A stretch of 64,000 nt of DNA from CAZJRB01 sp964547995 (GTDB lineage Bacteria > Planctomycetota > Planctomycetia > Pirellulales > Thermoguttaceae). The stretch's first letter is position 1, and each line of letters opens with the position of its first letter. Of this stretch, positions 57,757 to 64,000 are shown in pieces. The DNA lies in NCBI GenBank assembly GCA_964547995.1, contig CAZJRB010000010.1, positions 1 through 64,000 on the forward strand, written 5' to 3'. A model generated the notes under the pieces. That model worked only from the letters and a program-made list of their open reading frames with translations. It had not been told where the DNA came from and made no database searches. The position numbers and the translations under genes were made by a program.

Positions 57757-58425
57757 ATGGGCGACGTCAATCAAATCCTCTTCATCGAGAAACACATCCA
57801 CCAACTCCGCGGTCCCTACCTCGAAGTCGGGGCGAAGGACTACGGGAGCACCCAGGACTTGAGGTCGCTGGTGGCAAGCGACCAGCGATACACGGGCGTC
57901 GACCTGGAGGCCGGGCCGGGCGTGGACGTCGTCGTCGACCTTGCGAAACCGTTCGACGAGGTGGATGCGAAGCTCGAAGGGGCCCGGTTCGGCACCATCT
58001 TCTGCCTAAGCGTCCTGGAACACTGCCGGCGGCCGTTCGTCATGGCCGACAACCTGACGCGTCTGCTGGAGCCGGGCGGCCGGCTCTGCATCTCCGTCCC
58101 GTTCGCGTGGAAGTTCCACGGCTACCCGTCCGACTACTGGCGTTTTACGCACGAAGGCGTCAAGATACTGTTCCCCCGTCTGGCGTTCGACCCGGCGGCG
58201 ACCGTCTGGGCCACTTCGCGGAAAGGCGACCTGAGGCCCATCGACGAGCAGATCGGCCGAATCCCCTTCAGCTCCAAGGCACACCGGCAACAGGGACATG
58301 TCTTCCGGGGAATCGTCGCGAAGATCCTCCAATCGTTCGCCAGGATCGGCATCCTGAGATGGCTGGCCGGATACCCCTACGTCCTGGCCCCGGCCAATAT
58401 CTTCATGATCGGAACACGGGCGTAG
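57757..58425 (+). CDS. Class I SAM-dependent methyltransferase
   Basis: A 222-residue cytoplasmic protein with the methyltransferase fold: YLEVGAKDYGSTQDLRSLV (motif I, about 21-39; the glycine loop is partly lost as GAKDYGS), YTGVDLEAGPGVDVVVDLAK (about 45-64, motif II), FCLSVLEHCRRPFVMADNLT (about 81-100), LLEPGGRLCISVPF (about 103-116). Substrate unknown. The SYWRFT-like segment SDYWRFTHEGVKILF is seen in sugar and lipid modifying members. It follows a palindromic element. Confidence 0.75.
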   Translation: MGDVNQILFIEKHIHQLRGPYLEVGAKDYGSTQDLRSLVASDQRYTGVDLEAGPGVDVVVDLAKPFDEVDAKLEGARFGTIFCLSVLEHCRRPFVMADNLTRLLEPGGRLCISVPFAWKFHGYPSDYWRFTHEGVKILFPRLAFDPAATVWATSRKGDLRPIDEQIGRIPFSSKAHRQQGHVFRGIVAKILQSFARIGILRWLAGYPYVLAPANIFMIGTRA

Positions 58426-58451
58426 ACCCCGTAGCTGTTGCGGGGGCCAAC

Positions 58452-58775
58452 TCAGACATCTTCAGGGGAAATATCTGCGCGGGCCGCGTGGCGGATGGTC
58501 AGGACGACAACCGCATCAGGGCGAATCGTGAAAACGGCCCGATGAGTAGGGCGGGAGCCCAGGCCGTAATGGAGTTCACGGATATCATAGGGGAAGCGTT
58601 CGTTTTCCCGAGCGGGCGGGTGGCGTTCCGGTTGATCCGCGAGCGACTCAAGGGCGTCGATGAAGCCCTCATACCATCGAAGAGCCTGCTCCGAAGAACG
58701 GTGTTCTGCCCACCACGCGGCAGCATCGTGCAGATCCGCCTTGGCTCTGGGCAGGATGATGACCGACCGGCTCAT
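58452..58775 (-). CDS. ParE/RelE family toxin
   Basis: A 107-residue toxin of the ParE/RelE fold: VIILPRAKADLHDAAAWWAE (about 5-24), LESLADQPERHPPARENERF, YDIRELHYGLGSR and TIRPDAVVVLTIRHAARAD. RHA near the end is typical of ParE-type members. It overlaps the antitoxin gene upstream by four bases and is read after it. ParE poisons gyrase while RelE cuts mRNA; the sequence does not decide between them. Confidence 0.85.
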   Translation of the reverse strand: MSRSVIILPRAKADLHDAAAWWAEHRSSEQALRWYEGFIDALESLADQPERHPPARENERFPYDIRELHYGLGSRPTHRAVFTIRPDAVVVLTIRHAARADISPEDV

Positions 58776-59038
58776 TGGCGCGAGGGGAACCCCAGGTCCT
58801 TTCGAATGTCGGCATCCGCTTCGTCAACGGGCTGCCCCAAGCCGGCTTCCATCTGCTCGATTCCCTCTTGAATGGCAGCCATGTCTTCCTGCTGCTTCAA
58901 TGCCTGCATGGCCCGCTGGTGCGTCTCTTGATCCACAAGCACATAGACCTTGTTGGTCTGCTCGTCTTCGACGCAGACCGGTTGCCCACGGCCGGCGGAG
59001 ATCGCTTCTCGTATTTCGTTCGTAATCTTTGCAGTCAT
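58772..59038 (-). CDS. Antitoxin partner of the ParE/RelE toxin
   Basis: An 88-residue protein. The start at 59038 (MTAKITNEIREAIS) is used; a longer frame to 59095 lacks coding character. EQTNKVYVLVDQETHQRAMQ (about 26-45) is a pattern common in planctomycete and cyanobacterial antitoxins, followed by an acidic C-terminal tail (QMEAGLGQPVDEADADIRKD) that would wrap the toxin. No ribosome site precedes the ATG, and a TATACT box lies only six bases upstream, suggesting a leaderless message. Confidence 0.75.
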   Translation of the reverse strand: MTAKITNEIREAISAGRGQPVCVEDEQTNKVYVLVDQETHQRAMQALKQQEDMAAIQEGIEQMEAGLGQPVDEADADIRKDLGFPSRQ

Positions 59039-59044
59039 ATTGAT

Positions 59045-59053
59045 AGTATAACA
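59045..59053 (-). promoter_or_regulatory. Extended -10 promoter, probably leaderless
   Basis: On the minus strand, TGTTATACT is an extended -10 box ending six bases before the antitoxin ATG (59038). Transcription would then start at or next to the ATG. No -35 box is clear. Confidence 0.4.
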
Positions 59054-59392
59054 CAACAGACTTGGGGAAACATCGGCATTTGCCGCAATCGGCAACAGCG
59101 GTTACAACTCGGCCGAGGGGGGACCAGGTATGCCGCGGCGCACAGCACATAGCCGCGGGGGTGGGAAATTCGGCTTTCTGCTTTCGCAAGTTGACGCTGT
59201 GGTGGGGTTGCCTATGCTGACCGTGATAGGACCCCGCGCCAAGTCGGCGGGGAATCGCCGAGTGGTTGGCGGGTTTGCGTTTCCAGAGAGATTTCAAGCG
59301 TAATTGCACCCCGGCATATCGACGAAATCCGCGTGTTCAACATTCATAGCACGATCTTGTAGAACCACTGGTTATCCCTCTCAATCAATACT
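59054..59392. other. Intergenic region, nothing recognised
   Basis: About 340 bp between the toxin-antitoxin pair and the orphan at 59393. I found no repeat family, promoter or remnant I could support. Confidence 0.5.
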
Positions 59393-60103
59393 GTGACATT
59401 TGACGACATCATCGCCGACATTCCCGCCGATGCGTACCGGGAGGCATGCCATCTCGCACGCAAAGCCGCCGCCGATGAGAACTACGGCAACCCCGATGCT
59501 CGCATCCAATTCGACTCCGAACTCCCTCACGAAATTGAATCGCGTATTTGGGAGTCGCACGAATCGGACGCCACCAAACTCGATCTAGCGATCCGGGCGT
59601 ATGAGGAAATGCCCTGCTATGGCCATGCCATGTATTTCTCGATGTATCACTCTGATTTGTCCACCAGCGCTCGTGAGAGATTCTGGACATGGTTCCGGCG
59701 CATGCTTTCCGGCAACGACAACACATTGTCGCGCCCCCTCGAATACTCGTTGTGGTGTGATTACTTCGAGGCCGAGACTGACCGTGCAACTGAGACATGG
59801 TCACGCCTCGTCGATGACAAATCAGCACCGCGTTTGCTTCAACGCGTCCTCATTGCATCCGGACCTGCACCCTATTCTCTTAAACATGAGTTGTATCAAC
59901 GGCTTACTCCCGATCCCGAATGGCATTACTACATCTATCGCAGTATCATGCACAGCATGTATGATGTTTATGGTCGCATTAACTTCTATCGCGCGAAACA
60001 AGTGCTCAAATGCCTTGACTTGCCCAGCAGCACCGAACACTTAGCGGACGTCAAGAAATACATGAAAAACGTACGCAAGAACACGTCACCAAAAGGTGAA
60101 TGA
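59393..60103 (+). CDS. Orphan protein, A+T-richer than host
   Basis: A 236-residue cytoplasmic protein of unknown function, GTG start. It looks all-helical, with many aromatic residues (YHSDLSTSARERFWTWFRRM, YYIYRSIMHSMYDVYGRINF). Pairs of helices around 95-180 might be HEAT- or TPR-like. Codon choice is markedly less GC-biased than in neighbours, which suggests recent transfer. No partner gene is adjacent apart from the toxin-antitoxin pair on the other strand. Confidence 0.55.
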   Translation: MTFDDIIADIPADAYREACHLARKAAADENYGNPDARIQFDSELPHEIESRIWESHESDATKLDLAIRAYEEMPCYGHAMYFSMYHSDLSTSARERFWTWFRRMLSGNDNTLSRPLEYSLWCDYFEAETDRATETWSRLVDDKSAPRLLQRVLIASGPAPYSLKHELYQRLTPDPEWHYYIYRSIMHSMYDVYGRINFYRAKQVLKCLDLPSSTEHLADVKKYMKNVRKNTSPKGE

Positions 60104-60326
60104 TGAAGTGCATACAAATACGCAGCATAACACACGGATACACCGGGACGGCGAAGGTGAGCGAACTCCCGGCCCGGTGATCCGAATCGTTCGGTGGACG
60201 GGCTGCACCCGAAAACGCTTTGCCTGTACTCGCCGATGGACTACTCCGTGCCGTGTGAATGTGGCGGAAATCCGGCCGTTTCTGGAACTGCGGCCGGCTC
60301 GGGAGTCGTAATCGCAGCTTACGGGG

Positions 60327-61301
60327 TCACGGCAGGGTTACGAAGCGGAGGAACGGATGGCGGAACTCGCGGGCCTCGACCGCCTTGCTGAGAGTTTCGT
60401 TCGCCTGCTGCCGGATCCGGGCGTTCTTCTTGCGAATCTGGCGATTGATCACGTCCTCGATCGGCCGCCGCGCGGCGTTGAGCAGGTCGTTCGAAAGATC
60501 GAGCCCGCGCAGCGCGATGCGGATATCGAGCACCTCGGGCGGTTTCACGGAGACCCGATCCTTCGACTTCTCGACACGAACCTCGCCCACCATGGAAAGC
60601 TCGACGGTCGTTGTGAAGCCGGTCGACGCGCTTAGGCGGTCGGGGATTTTGTAGTTGACCCGGCCCTTGACGGGAATGCTCGCCTCGACGACGAACATCA
60701 GCACGCTCGAGCCGCGGTCGAAATGGCCCTTGAGGTGCGGCATGTGCGTGATGCGGACCTCCGGCTCGCCGGCAAGCCGTGCCTGCACGCGGTACTCTTC
60801 GCGGTAGGAGAGGACCCGGTGCTTTTTCTTTCGGCCCGGATCGCGGAGCGTCGGGGCAGGCAGCTCGATGTATTTCTTCTTCCGTCGCGATTCGATTTTG
60901 TCGTATTCCTCGCCGTCGAGCTTCTGCACCACGAGCCCGACGATCAACGGCGGCAGCGCGGACCGAACGGTGCTGGGGACCTCTCCGGCGCGGTAGATTT
61001 CGACGGCCGGCCGCGGCCCGTCGGGGTCTTCCCGCCCGGCCGCTCCCCGCACACCGTGAACGAGCACGACGCGTCCGTCATGGGTACGCAGCGACACCGA
61101 ATCCCCCTCGCTGGAGAGCAGCTCGAAGGTCTCGCGTTCGGCGGGAAAGAGCCGGTCGGCGAGCACCGTGCCACCGCCGGCCGGACGCAGGAACTGCCCG
61201 CCGGACGCCCGGAGCACGACCTTCTCGCCGGCCCGGGCAGATGTCCCGGCTGCGGCGAGAAACAGTGTGAGAACGGCAACAATTTTCGGCATCGTCTCCA
61301 T
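60327..61301 (-). CDS. Secreted fascin-like beta-trefoil protein
   Basis: A 324-residue exported protein, start ATG 61301 (61292 also possible), with a signal peptide ending TSARAG. Residues about 25-80 (VVLRASGGQFLRPAGGGTVL, RETFELLSSEGDSVSLRTHD) have the pattern of a fascin-type trefoil repeat. The rest is a beta-rich domain (about 110-300) with a basic stretch RRKKKYIELPAPTLRDPGRK. Its role is unknown; trefoils of this kind bind actin in eukaryotes but sugars in bacteria. Its 5' end abuts the 61318-61432 palindrome. Confidence 0.65.
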   Translation of the reverse strand: METMPKIVAVLTLFLAAAGTSARAGEKVVLRASGGQFLRPAGGGTVLADRLFPAERETFELLSSEGDSVSLRTHDGRVVLVHGVRGAAGREDPDGPRPAVEIYRAGEVPSTVRSALPPLIVGLVVQKLDGEEYDKIESRRKKKYIELPAPTLRDPGRKKKHRVLSYREEYRVQARLAGEPEVRITHMPHLKGHFDRGSSVLMFVVEASIPVKGRVNYKIPDRLSASTGFTTTVELSMVGEVRVEKSKDRVSVKPPEVLDIRIALRGLDLSNDLLNAARRPIEDVINRQIRKKNARIRQQANETLSKAVEAREFRHPFLRFVTLP

Positions 61302-61317
61302 ACGACTTCGCTTTCTT

Positions 61318-61432
61318 GGAGTGCGGTGACTTGTCACCGCTTTCTCTTTCCAGGACGATTTCTTCGCGGAAGACTACGTCTTGGCAGTGGATGCGGAAAG
61401 AAATCCAAAGCGGTGACAAGTCACCGCACTCC
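61318..61432. repeat. GGAGTGCGGTGACTTGTCACCG inverted-repeat element
   Basis: Perfect 26-bp ends (61318-61343 and 61407-61432); each end also holds GCGGTGACTTGTCACCGC, itself a palindrome. The pair therefore has two levels of symmetry, as in the GCCATGCCCACG family. Confidence 0.93.
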
Positions 61433-61590
61433 ACAGGCATTCTTTCACAGCCGCGTTGCGTCCCGGCTATTGGGTCCCCCAACGGGCGAAGAGCGAGGAT
61501 TCTACACGGAAATGCCGGAATCACAAACACCCATTTTGCACGTATTTCGGCCCATTCCGGGAATTCGCTCTCGCCCCCGCGAACATCCGT

Positions 61591-61669
61591 GTTTAGCCGC
61601 CGTCGGCACAACGGCGAGCGCGGGAATTGGCAACGCACAGCCTGGCCGACGTGCCGTCGGCCGCTAAAC
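61591..61669. repeat. GTTTAGCCGCCGTCGGCAC inverted-repeat element, single copy
   Basis: 19-bp ends (61591-61609 and 61651-61669) with two mismatches. It is the complete form of the unit that is tandemly repeated at 31739-32007. Confidence 0.88.
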
Positions 61670-61707
61670 GATCGGGCGTTCAAGACCGGTAAGCCGGCAC
61701 CGAACCG

Positions 61708-61968
61708 CTAGCCGAATTTGTAGTGCTTGCGGATTGCCTTTTTGACTTTCCAGGTGCAGTCGAGCCCTTGGGGAAAGGTGACGTAGTCGCCGGGGCCGAA
61801 CGAGACGGTCTCGTCGGCCGATTCGACGGTCACTTCGCCTTCCATGACCAGGCAGGTCTCCGACTGGTCGTAGTGCCAGGGGAACTCGGACGGCTCTTTC
61901 TCCCAGGTGGGGCAGGCCTTCATGGCGGCCTCCTCTTCCGGCGTCGGTTTGCGGACTTCGATCGGCAT
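61708..61968 (-). CDS. Single-domain cupin protein
   Basis: An 86-residue cupin of the EutQ/DUF861-like type. The start ATG 61968 follows GGAGGAAT. The barrel is recognisable in WHYDQSETCLVMEGEVTVES (about 31-50), GPGDYVTFPQGLDCTWKV (about 57-74). Metal-site His and Glu in HYDQSETC are present. Such proteins bind small acids or sugars; the ligand is unknown. A longer open frame upstream to 62187 is repeat sequence and is not included. Confidence 0.82.
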   Translation of the reverse strand: MPIEVRKPTPEEEAAMKACPTWEKEPSEFPWHYDQSETCLVMEGEVTVESADETVSFGPGDYVTFPQGLDCTWKVKKAIRKHYKFG

Positions 61969-62021
61969 TGTGGATTCCTCCTTCCGGCAAACAGTTCTAT
62001 TAGTGTGCGTTGCGGCAAGTG

Positions 62022-62163
62022 GGGTGCCATGCCCACGCTTGCGTGGGCATGCGGCCGTTTCTCCGGGGTTCACAACATGCCCACGCAAGCGTGGGCATGG
62101 CACCCAGCGACGCCGGAAACGGCTTTTGGTAACGCGGGGCGCGACCAACGGTCGCGGCTTTAT
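62022..62163. repeat. Composite of GCCATGCCCACG element and half GCCGCGACCG element
   Basis: A 30-bp inverted pair (62022-62051, 62076-62105) is followed at once by CGACGCCGGAAACGGCTTTT and GGCGCGACCAACGGTCGCGG, the complement of the left half and centre of the 52657 element. The two families are fused without spacer. Confidence 0.88.
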
Positions 62164-62210
62164 AACATGTGACATCCCACTACTCACTACTCACCACTCA
62201 CCACCCAACG

Positions 62211-63221
62211 CTACTCCATCTTGAGATCCGCGGGCTTCACCCCCTTCTTAAACTTGCCGAAGCCAAACGGCAGCGGCTTGAACTCGCCGACGATGTCGAC
62301 GCAGCTTTTCTCGGGGATCTTATCCTCCAGGCCGATGCACCAGTAGGCGCCGTTGACCAGCATGCGGCGGGTGCCCTCGCTCTCCATGTCGGTCGAGGCC
62401 CCCATCGTGGTGTTGAACACGCGCCCGCCTTTGTACGTCCGGGTCCAGGCGACCGGCATCATCGGGTCGTTCTTCTTGCCCTCGACCGGCTTGTCGTCCG
62501 GTGTCATTCCGGCAAGGACCTGGCCCATGATGATGTGCTTCGTGTCGCCGGCAAGCGGGAGCCGGACGCCGTAGACGTCGGTCGGTCCCCAGATGTCGCC
62601 GTCCTTGATTCCGCGGACAATCGGGTGATCCTTGGCGCCTTCGGCGATCAGTCCGCGGGTGCTCTCCTTGCCGTGATGCCCGTGGTGGTTGATCCAGGTC
62701 TCGCCCAGAACCTGTTTGCCGAAGCCGTCCTTGTAGTCCTCACCCCGGTTGCGGAAGCTGTACTTCTGATACTTCTTATTTTTTTTGATGTTGAACGCGT
62801 GGGTGGCGGTCCGCATACCCATCACAGGTTTTCCAGCCTCGACGTAGTCGACGAAGTGTTTCATCTGTTCGTCGGGCAGATCGCGGAACCGGAGATTGAC
62901 GATCATCAGGTCGGCATCCTTGAGGGCCTCGAGACCGGGGATGTTGTTCTGATTGACCGGGTCGATCTCGCCGGTCTTCGGATCGACGGCGAACAGCACG
63001 GTACACTTGAAGCCGTGGTGTTTTGCGAGGATTTTTCCCAATTGCGGCATGGCCTCCTCGCTGCGATATTCTTCGTCGCCGGAGACCAGCACGATGTGCT
63101 TGCCTTTGCCGGGGCCTTCTTTGCCCTCGTAGACAACCCAGGGGTCGGCGGCGCCGGCCGTGTTATTGAACATCCAGCTCGCTCCGATCAGTGCCAGGGT
63201 CAGTAGTCCAGTCGTTCGCAT
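62211..63221 (-). CDS. Exported ThuA-like protein
   Basis: A 336-residue exported protein with the ThuA glutamine-amidotransferase-like fold. A signal peptide covers residues 1-24 (ending NTAGAA). HIVLVSGDEEYRSEEAMPQL (about 42-61), DLMIVNLRFRDLPDEQMKHF (about 103-122) and GMRTATHAF (about 134-142) are typical, and NHHGHHGKESTRGLI and HPIVRGIKDGD follow. ThuA is tied to trehalose use, and many planctomycete versions sit with DUF1080 and oxidoreductase genes, as here. The active Cys of true amidotransferases is absent. AAAGGGA precedes the ATG. Confidence 0.88.
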   Translation of the reverse strand: MRTTGLLTLALIGASWMFNNTAGAADPWVVYEGKEGPGKGKHIVLVSGDEEYRSEEAMPQLGKILAKHHGFKCTVLFAVDPKTGEIDPVNQNNIPGLEALKDADLMIVNLRFRDLPDEQMKHFVDYVEAGKPVMGMRTATHAFNIKKNKKYQKYSFRNRGEDYKDGFGKQVLGETWINHHGHHGKESTRGLIAEGAKDHPIVRGIKDGDIWGPTDVYGVRLPLAGDTKHIIMGQVLAGMTPDDKPVEGKKNDPMMPVAWTRTYKGGRVFNTTMGASTDMESEGTRRMLVNGAYWCIGLEDKIPEKSCVDIVGEFKPLPFGFGKFKKGVKPADLKME

Positions 63222-63385
63222 GATGTTTTCCCTTTGCTAAGTAATGTTTTTTCAGTTTCTCGCGGAAGTACGGCACAAATATCGTTTTCGCGGCGGTGCC
63301 GTGGCACAATGTCTCGGGGCCGCAGAGTCGTCCGAATCTACCCTGCCATGGTACCCGATCGGAATCGGGGAAGCAAGACAGGGCG

Positions 63386-63417
63386 GCGGACGGCACACGG
63401 AGTGTGCCTGCTACTAT
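63386..63417. repeat. TAGTAGCAGGCACACTCC 32-bp hairpin repeat, copy 2
   Basis: One base different from the complement of 20975-21006. It lies two bases beyond the stop of the DUF1080 gene at the right end. Confidence 0.88.
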
Positions 63418-63419
63418 TT

Positions 63420-64000
63420 CTACTTCAATTCCTTGATCTTGATATTGCGGAATTCGAGCGGCAGGCCGTGGTCCTGAAGCCCGACGTAGCCTTCAAGCGG
63501 CAGGCCCTTCTTGCCGGTCTTGCTGAGGTCCAGGTCGATGATCTGCTCGCCGTTGAGCGACACCTTCATGAGGCTTCCCTTGCAGGTGACGATCATACGG
63601 TTCCACTCGCCGGCCGGTTTGGACATGTTCTTGCTGGGCCCGGTGGTTCCGATCACTCCGCCGCAGTCGTGGGCGCCGAGCTTCTTCTTGCCGTGCGAGT
63701 CGAGGATTTGAACTTCGATCCCCTTGCTGACGGGGTTTTTGGTATCTTGCACGCGGACAAAGACGCCGGAGTTTCCGCCCTTGGGAATCTTGTATTCCAG
63801 GTCGAGCACGAAATCGCCGTACTTCTTCCCGCTCCAAAGGTAGGCGTCGTAGCGTTGCCATCCCCTTTCGCCGGGCCGGGGTTCGATGGCCAGGACGCCG
63901 TCGGGTTTAACAATCCAGTTGCCGGTCGTTTTCAGACCGGTCAGGTCCTTGCCGTTATACAGGGGCGTGAACCCTTCGCTGTCCGGCTCGGCGGCGTACC
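63420..64000 (-). CDS. DUF1080 domain protein (partial, N-terminus beyond window)
   Basis: The C-terminal 192 codons or so of a DUF1080 protein that continues off the right edge. Read from the edge: EGFTPLYNGKDLTGLKTTGN, WIVKPDGVLAIEP, YLWSGKKYGDFVLDLEYKI, PKGGNSGVFVRVQD, and WNRMIVTCKGSLMKVSLNGE near the end, the complete signature of the domain. The stop TAG is at 63420-63422. An export signal would be expected outside the window. It is a different subgroup from the DUF1080 gene at 32.0 kb. Confidence 0.9.
   Translation of the reverse strand, partial: YAAEPDSEGFTPLYNGKDLTGLKTTGNWIVKPDGVLAIEPRPGERGWQRYDAYLWSGKKYGDFVLDLEYKIPKGGNSGVFVRVQDTKNPVSKGIEVQILDSHGKKKLGAHDCGGVIGTTGPSKNMSKPAGEWNRMIVTCKGSLMKVSLNGEQIIDLDLSKTGKKGLPLEGYVGLQDHGLPLEFRNIKIKELK

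Larger units (their letters stand above)
61302..61707. other. Repeat-rich intergenic region
   Basis: About 400 bp without a gene. It contains two complete inverted-repeat elements (61318-61432, 61591-61669) and a CCCGGCTATTGGG end near 61462. Confidence 0.6.

Noticed and set aside
61969..62187. N-terminal extension of the cupin protein
   Set aside because: It translates the composite repeat element. ATG 61968 has GGAGG upstream and the full cupin fold.

Overview
This window looks like a planctomycete (Planctomycetota, Pirellulales-like) chromosome from a draft or metagenome assembly; a run of exactly 100 N (31768-31867) marks a scaffold join. The assignment rests on family content rather than a marker gene: two Tat- or Sec-exported sulfatases, two DUF1080 proteins, a DUF4838 protein, ThuA, exported Gfo/Idh/MocA and aldo/keto reductases, a DUF1559-like protein, a MoxR-DUF58 cluster, giant Ser/Thr kinases with extracellular domains, FloA, and high GC with long antisense open frames. 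I saw no rRNA or tRNA gene.

Layout. 1-13.7 kb: EF-hand secreted protein, POT peptide transporter, a transmembrane Ser/Thr kinase fused to lectin-like domains, Tat-type aldo/keto reductase, a VWA protein, a DUF4838 lipoprotein and an Eis-like acetyltransferase. 14-29.4 kb: housekeeping block with a receiver-like protein and a HTH-PTS IIA protein read leftward, then rightward murE, murF, mraY, murG, cdsA, a zinc-ribbon protein, phoH, an HD-7TM phosphodiesterase (PgpH-like), ybeY and a CorC-like CBS protein. 29.5-36.8 kb: an internally deleted UroD-like remnant, ilvD, the gap in a 29-bp tandem array, DUF1080, hicBA, a Tyr/Pro-rich TPR protein, a Gfo/Idh/MocA remnant, an esterase and an orphan. 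36.8-42.3 kb: a predicted pseudokinase, an ImmA/IrrE-type peptidase, and an A+T-richer module (active-looking kinase, orphan with barrel-like periodicity, convergent winged-helix/nuclease-like protein). 42.5-47.2 kb: DUF4350, DUF1559-like, MoxR, DUF58. 47.3-64 kb: IS630 remnant, small orphans, sulfatases, DUF3592, FloA, an AbiL-like RloA/RloB pair, an oxidoreductase, a methyltransferase, a ParE/RelE-type toxin-antitoxin pair, a fascin-like secreted protein, cupin, ThuA and a partial DUF1080 gene.

How it fits together: murE-F-mraY-murG make lipid II precursors, cdsA starts phospholipid synthesis, and phoH-pgpH-ybeY-corC is a widely conserved RNA, c-di-AMP and metal homeostasis neighbourhood. 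The exported sulfatases, DUF1080, DUF4838 and oxidoreductases suit scavenging of sulfated polysaccharides. Kinases and toxin-antitoxin or abortive-infection genes form an accessory layer.

The most unusual structural signal is in the spaces between genes. At least ten families of short palindromic or terminal-inverted-repeat elements (about 35-125 bp) sit between genes, often touching stop codons, and in some cases they supply the stop codon or extend the protein (MraY, a receiver-like protein, a 101-aa orphan). The best candidates for something undescribed are the kinase/orphan/nuclease-like module at 39.46-42.32 kb, the paralogous pseudokinase beside it, and the stop-linked (GAGTCGA)n-hairpin unit.
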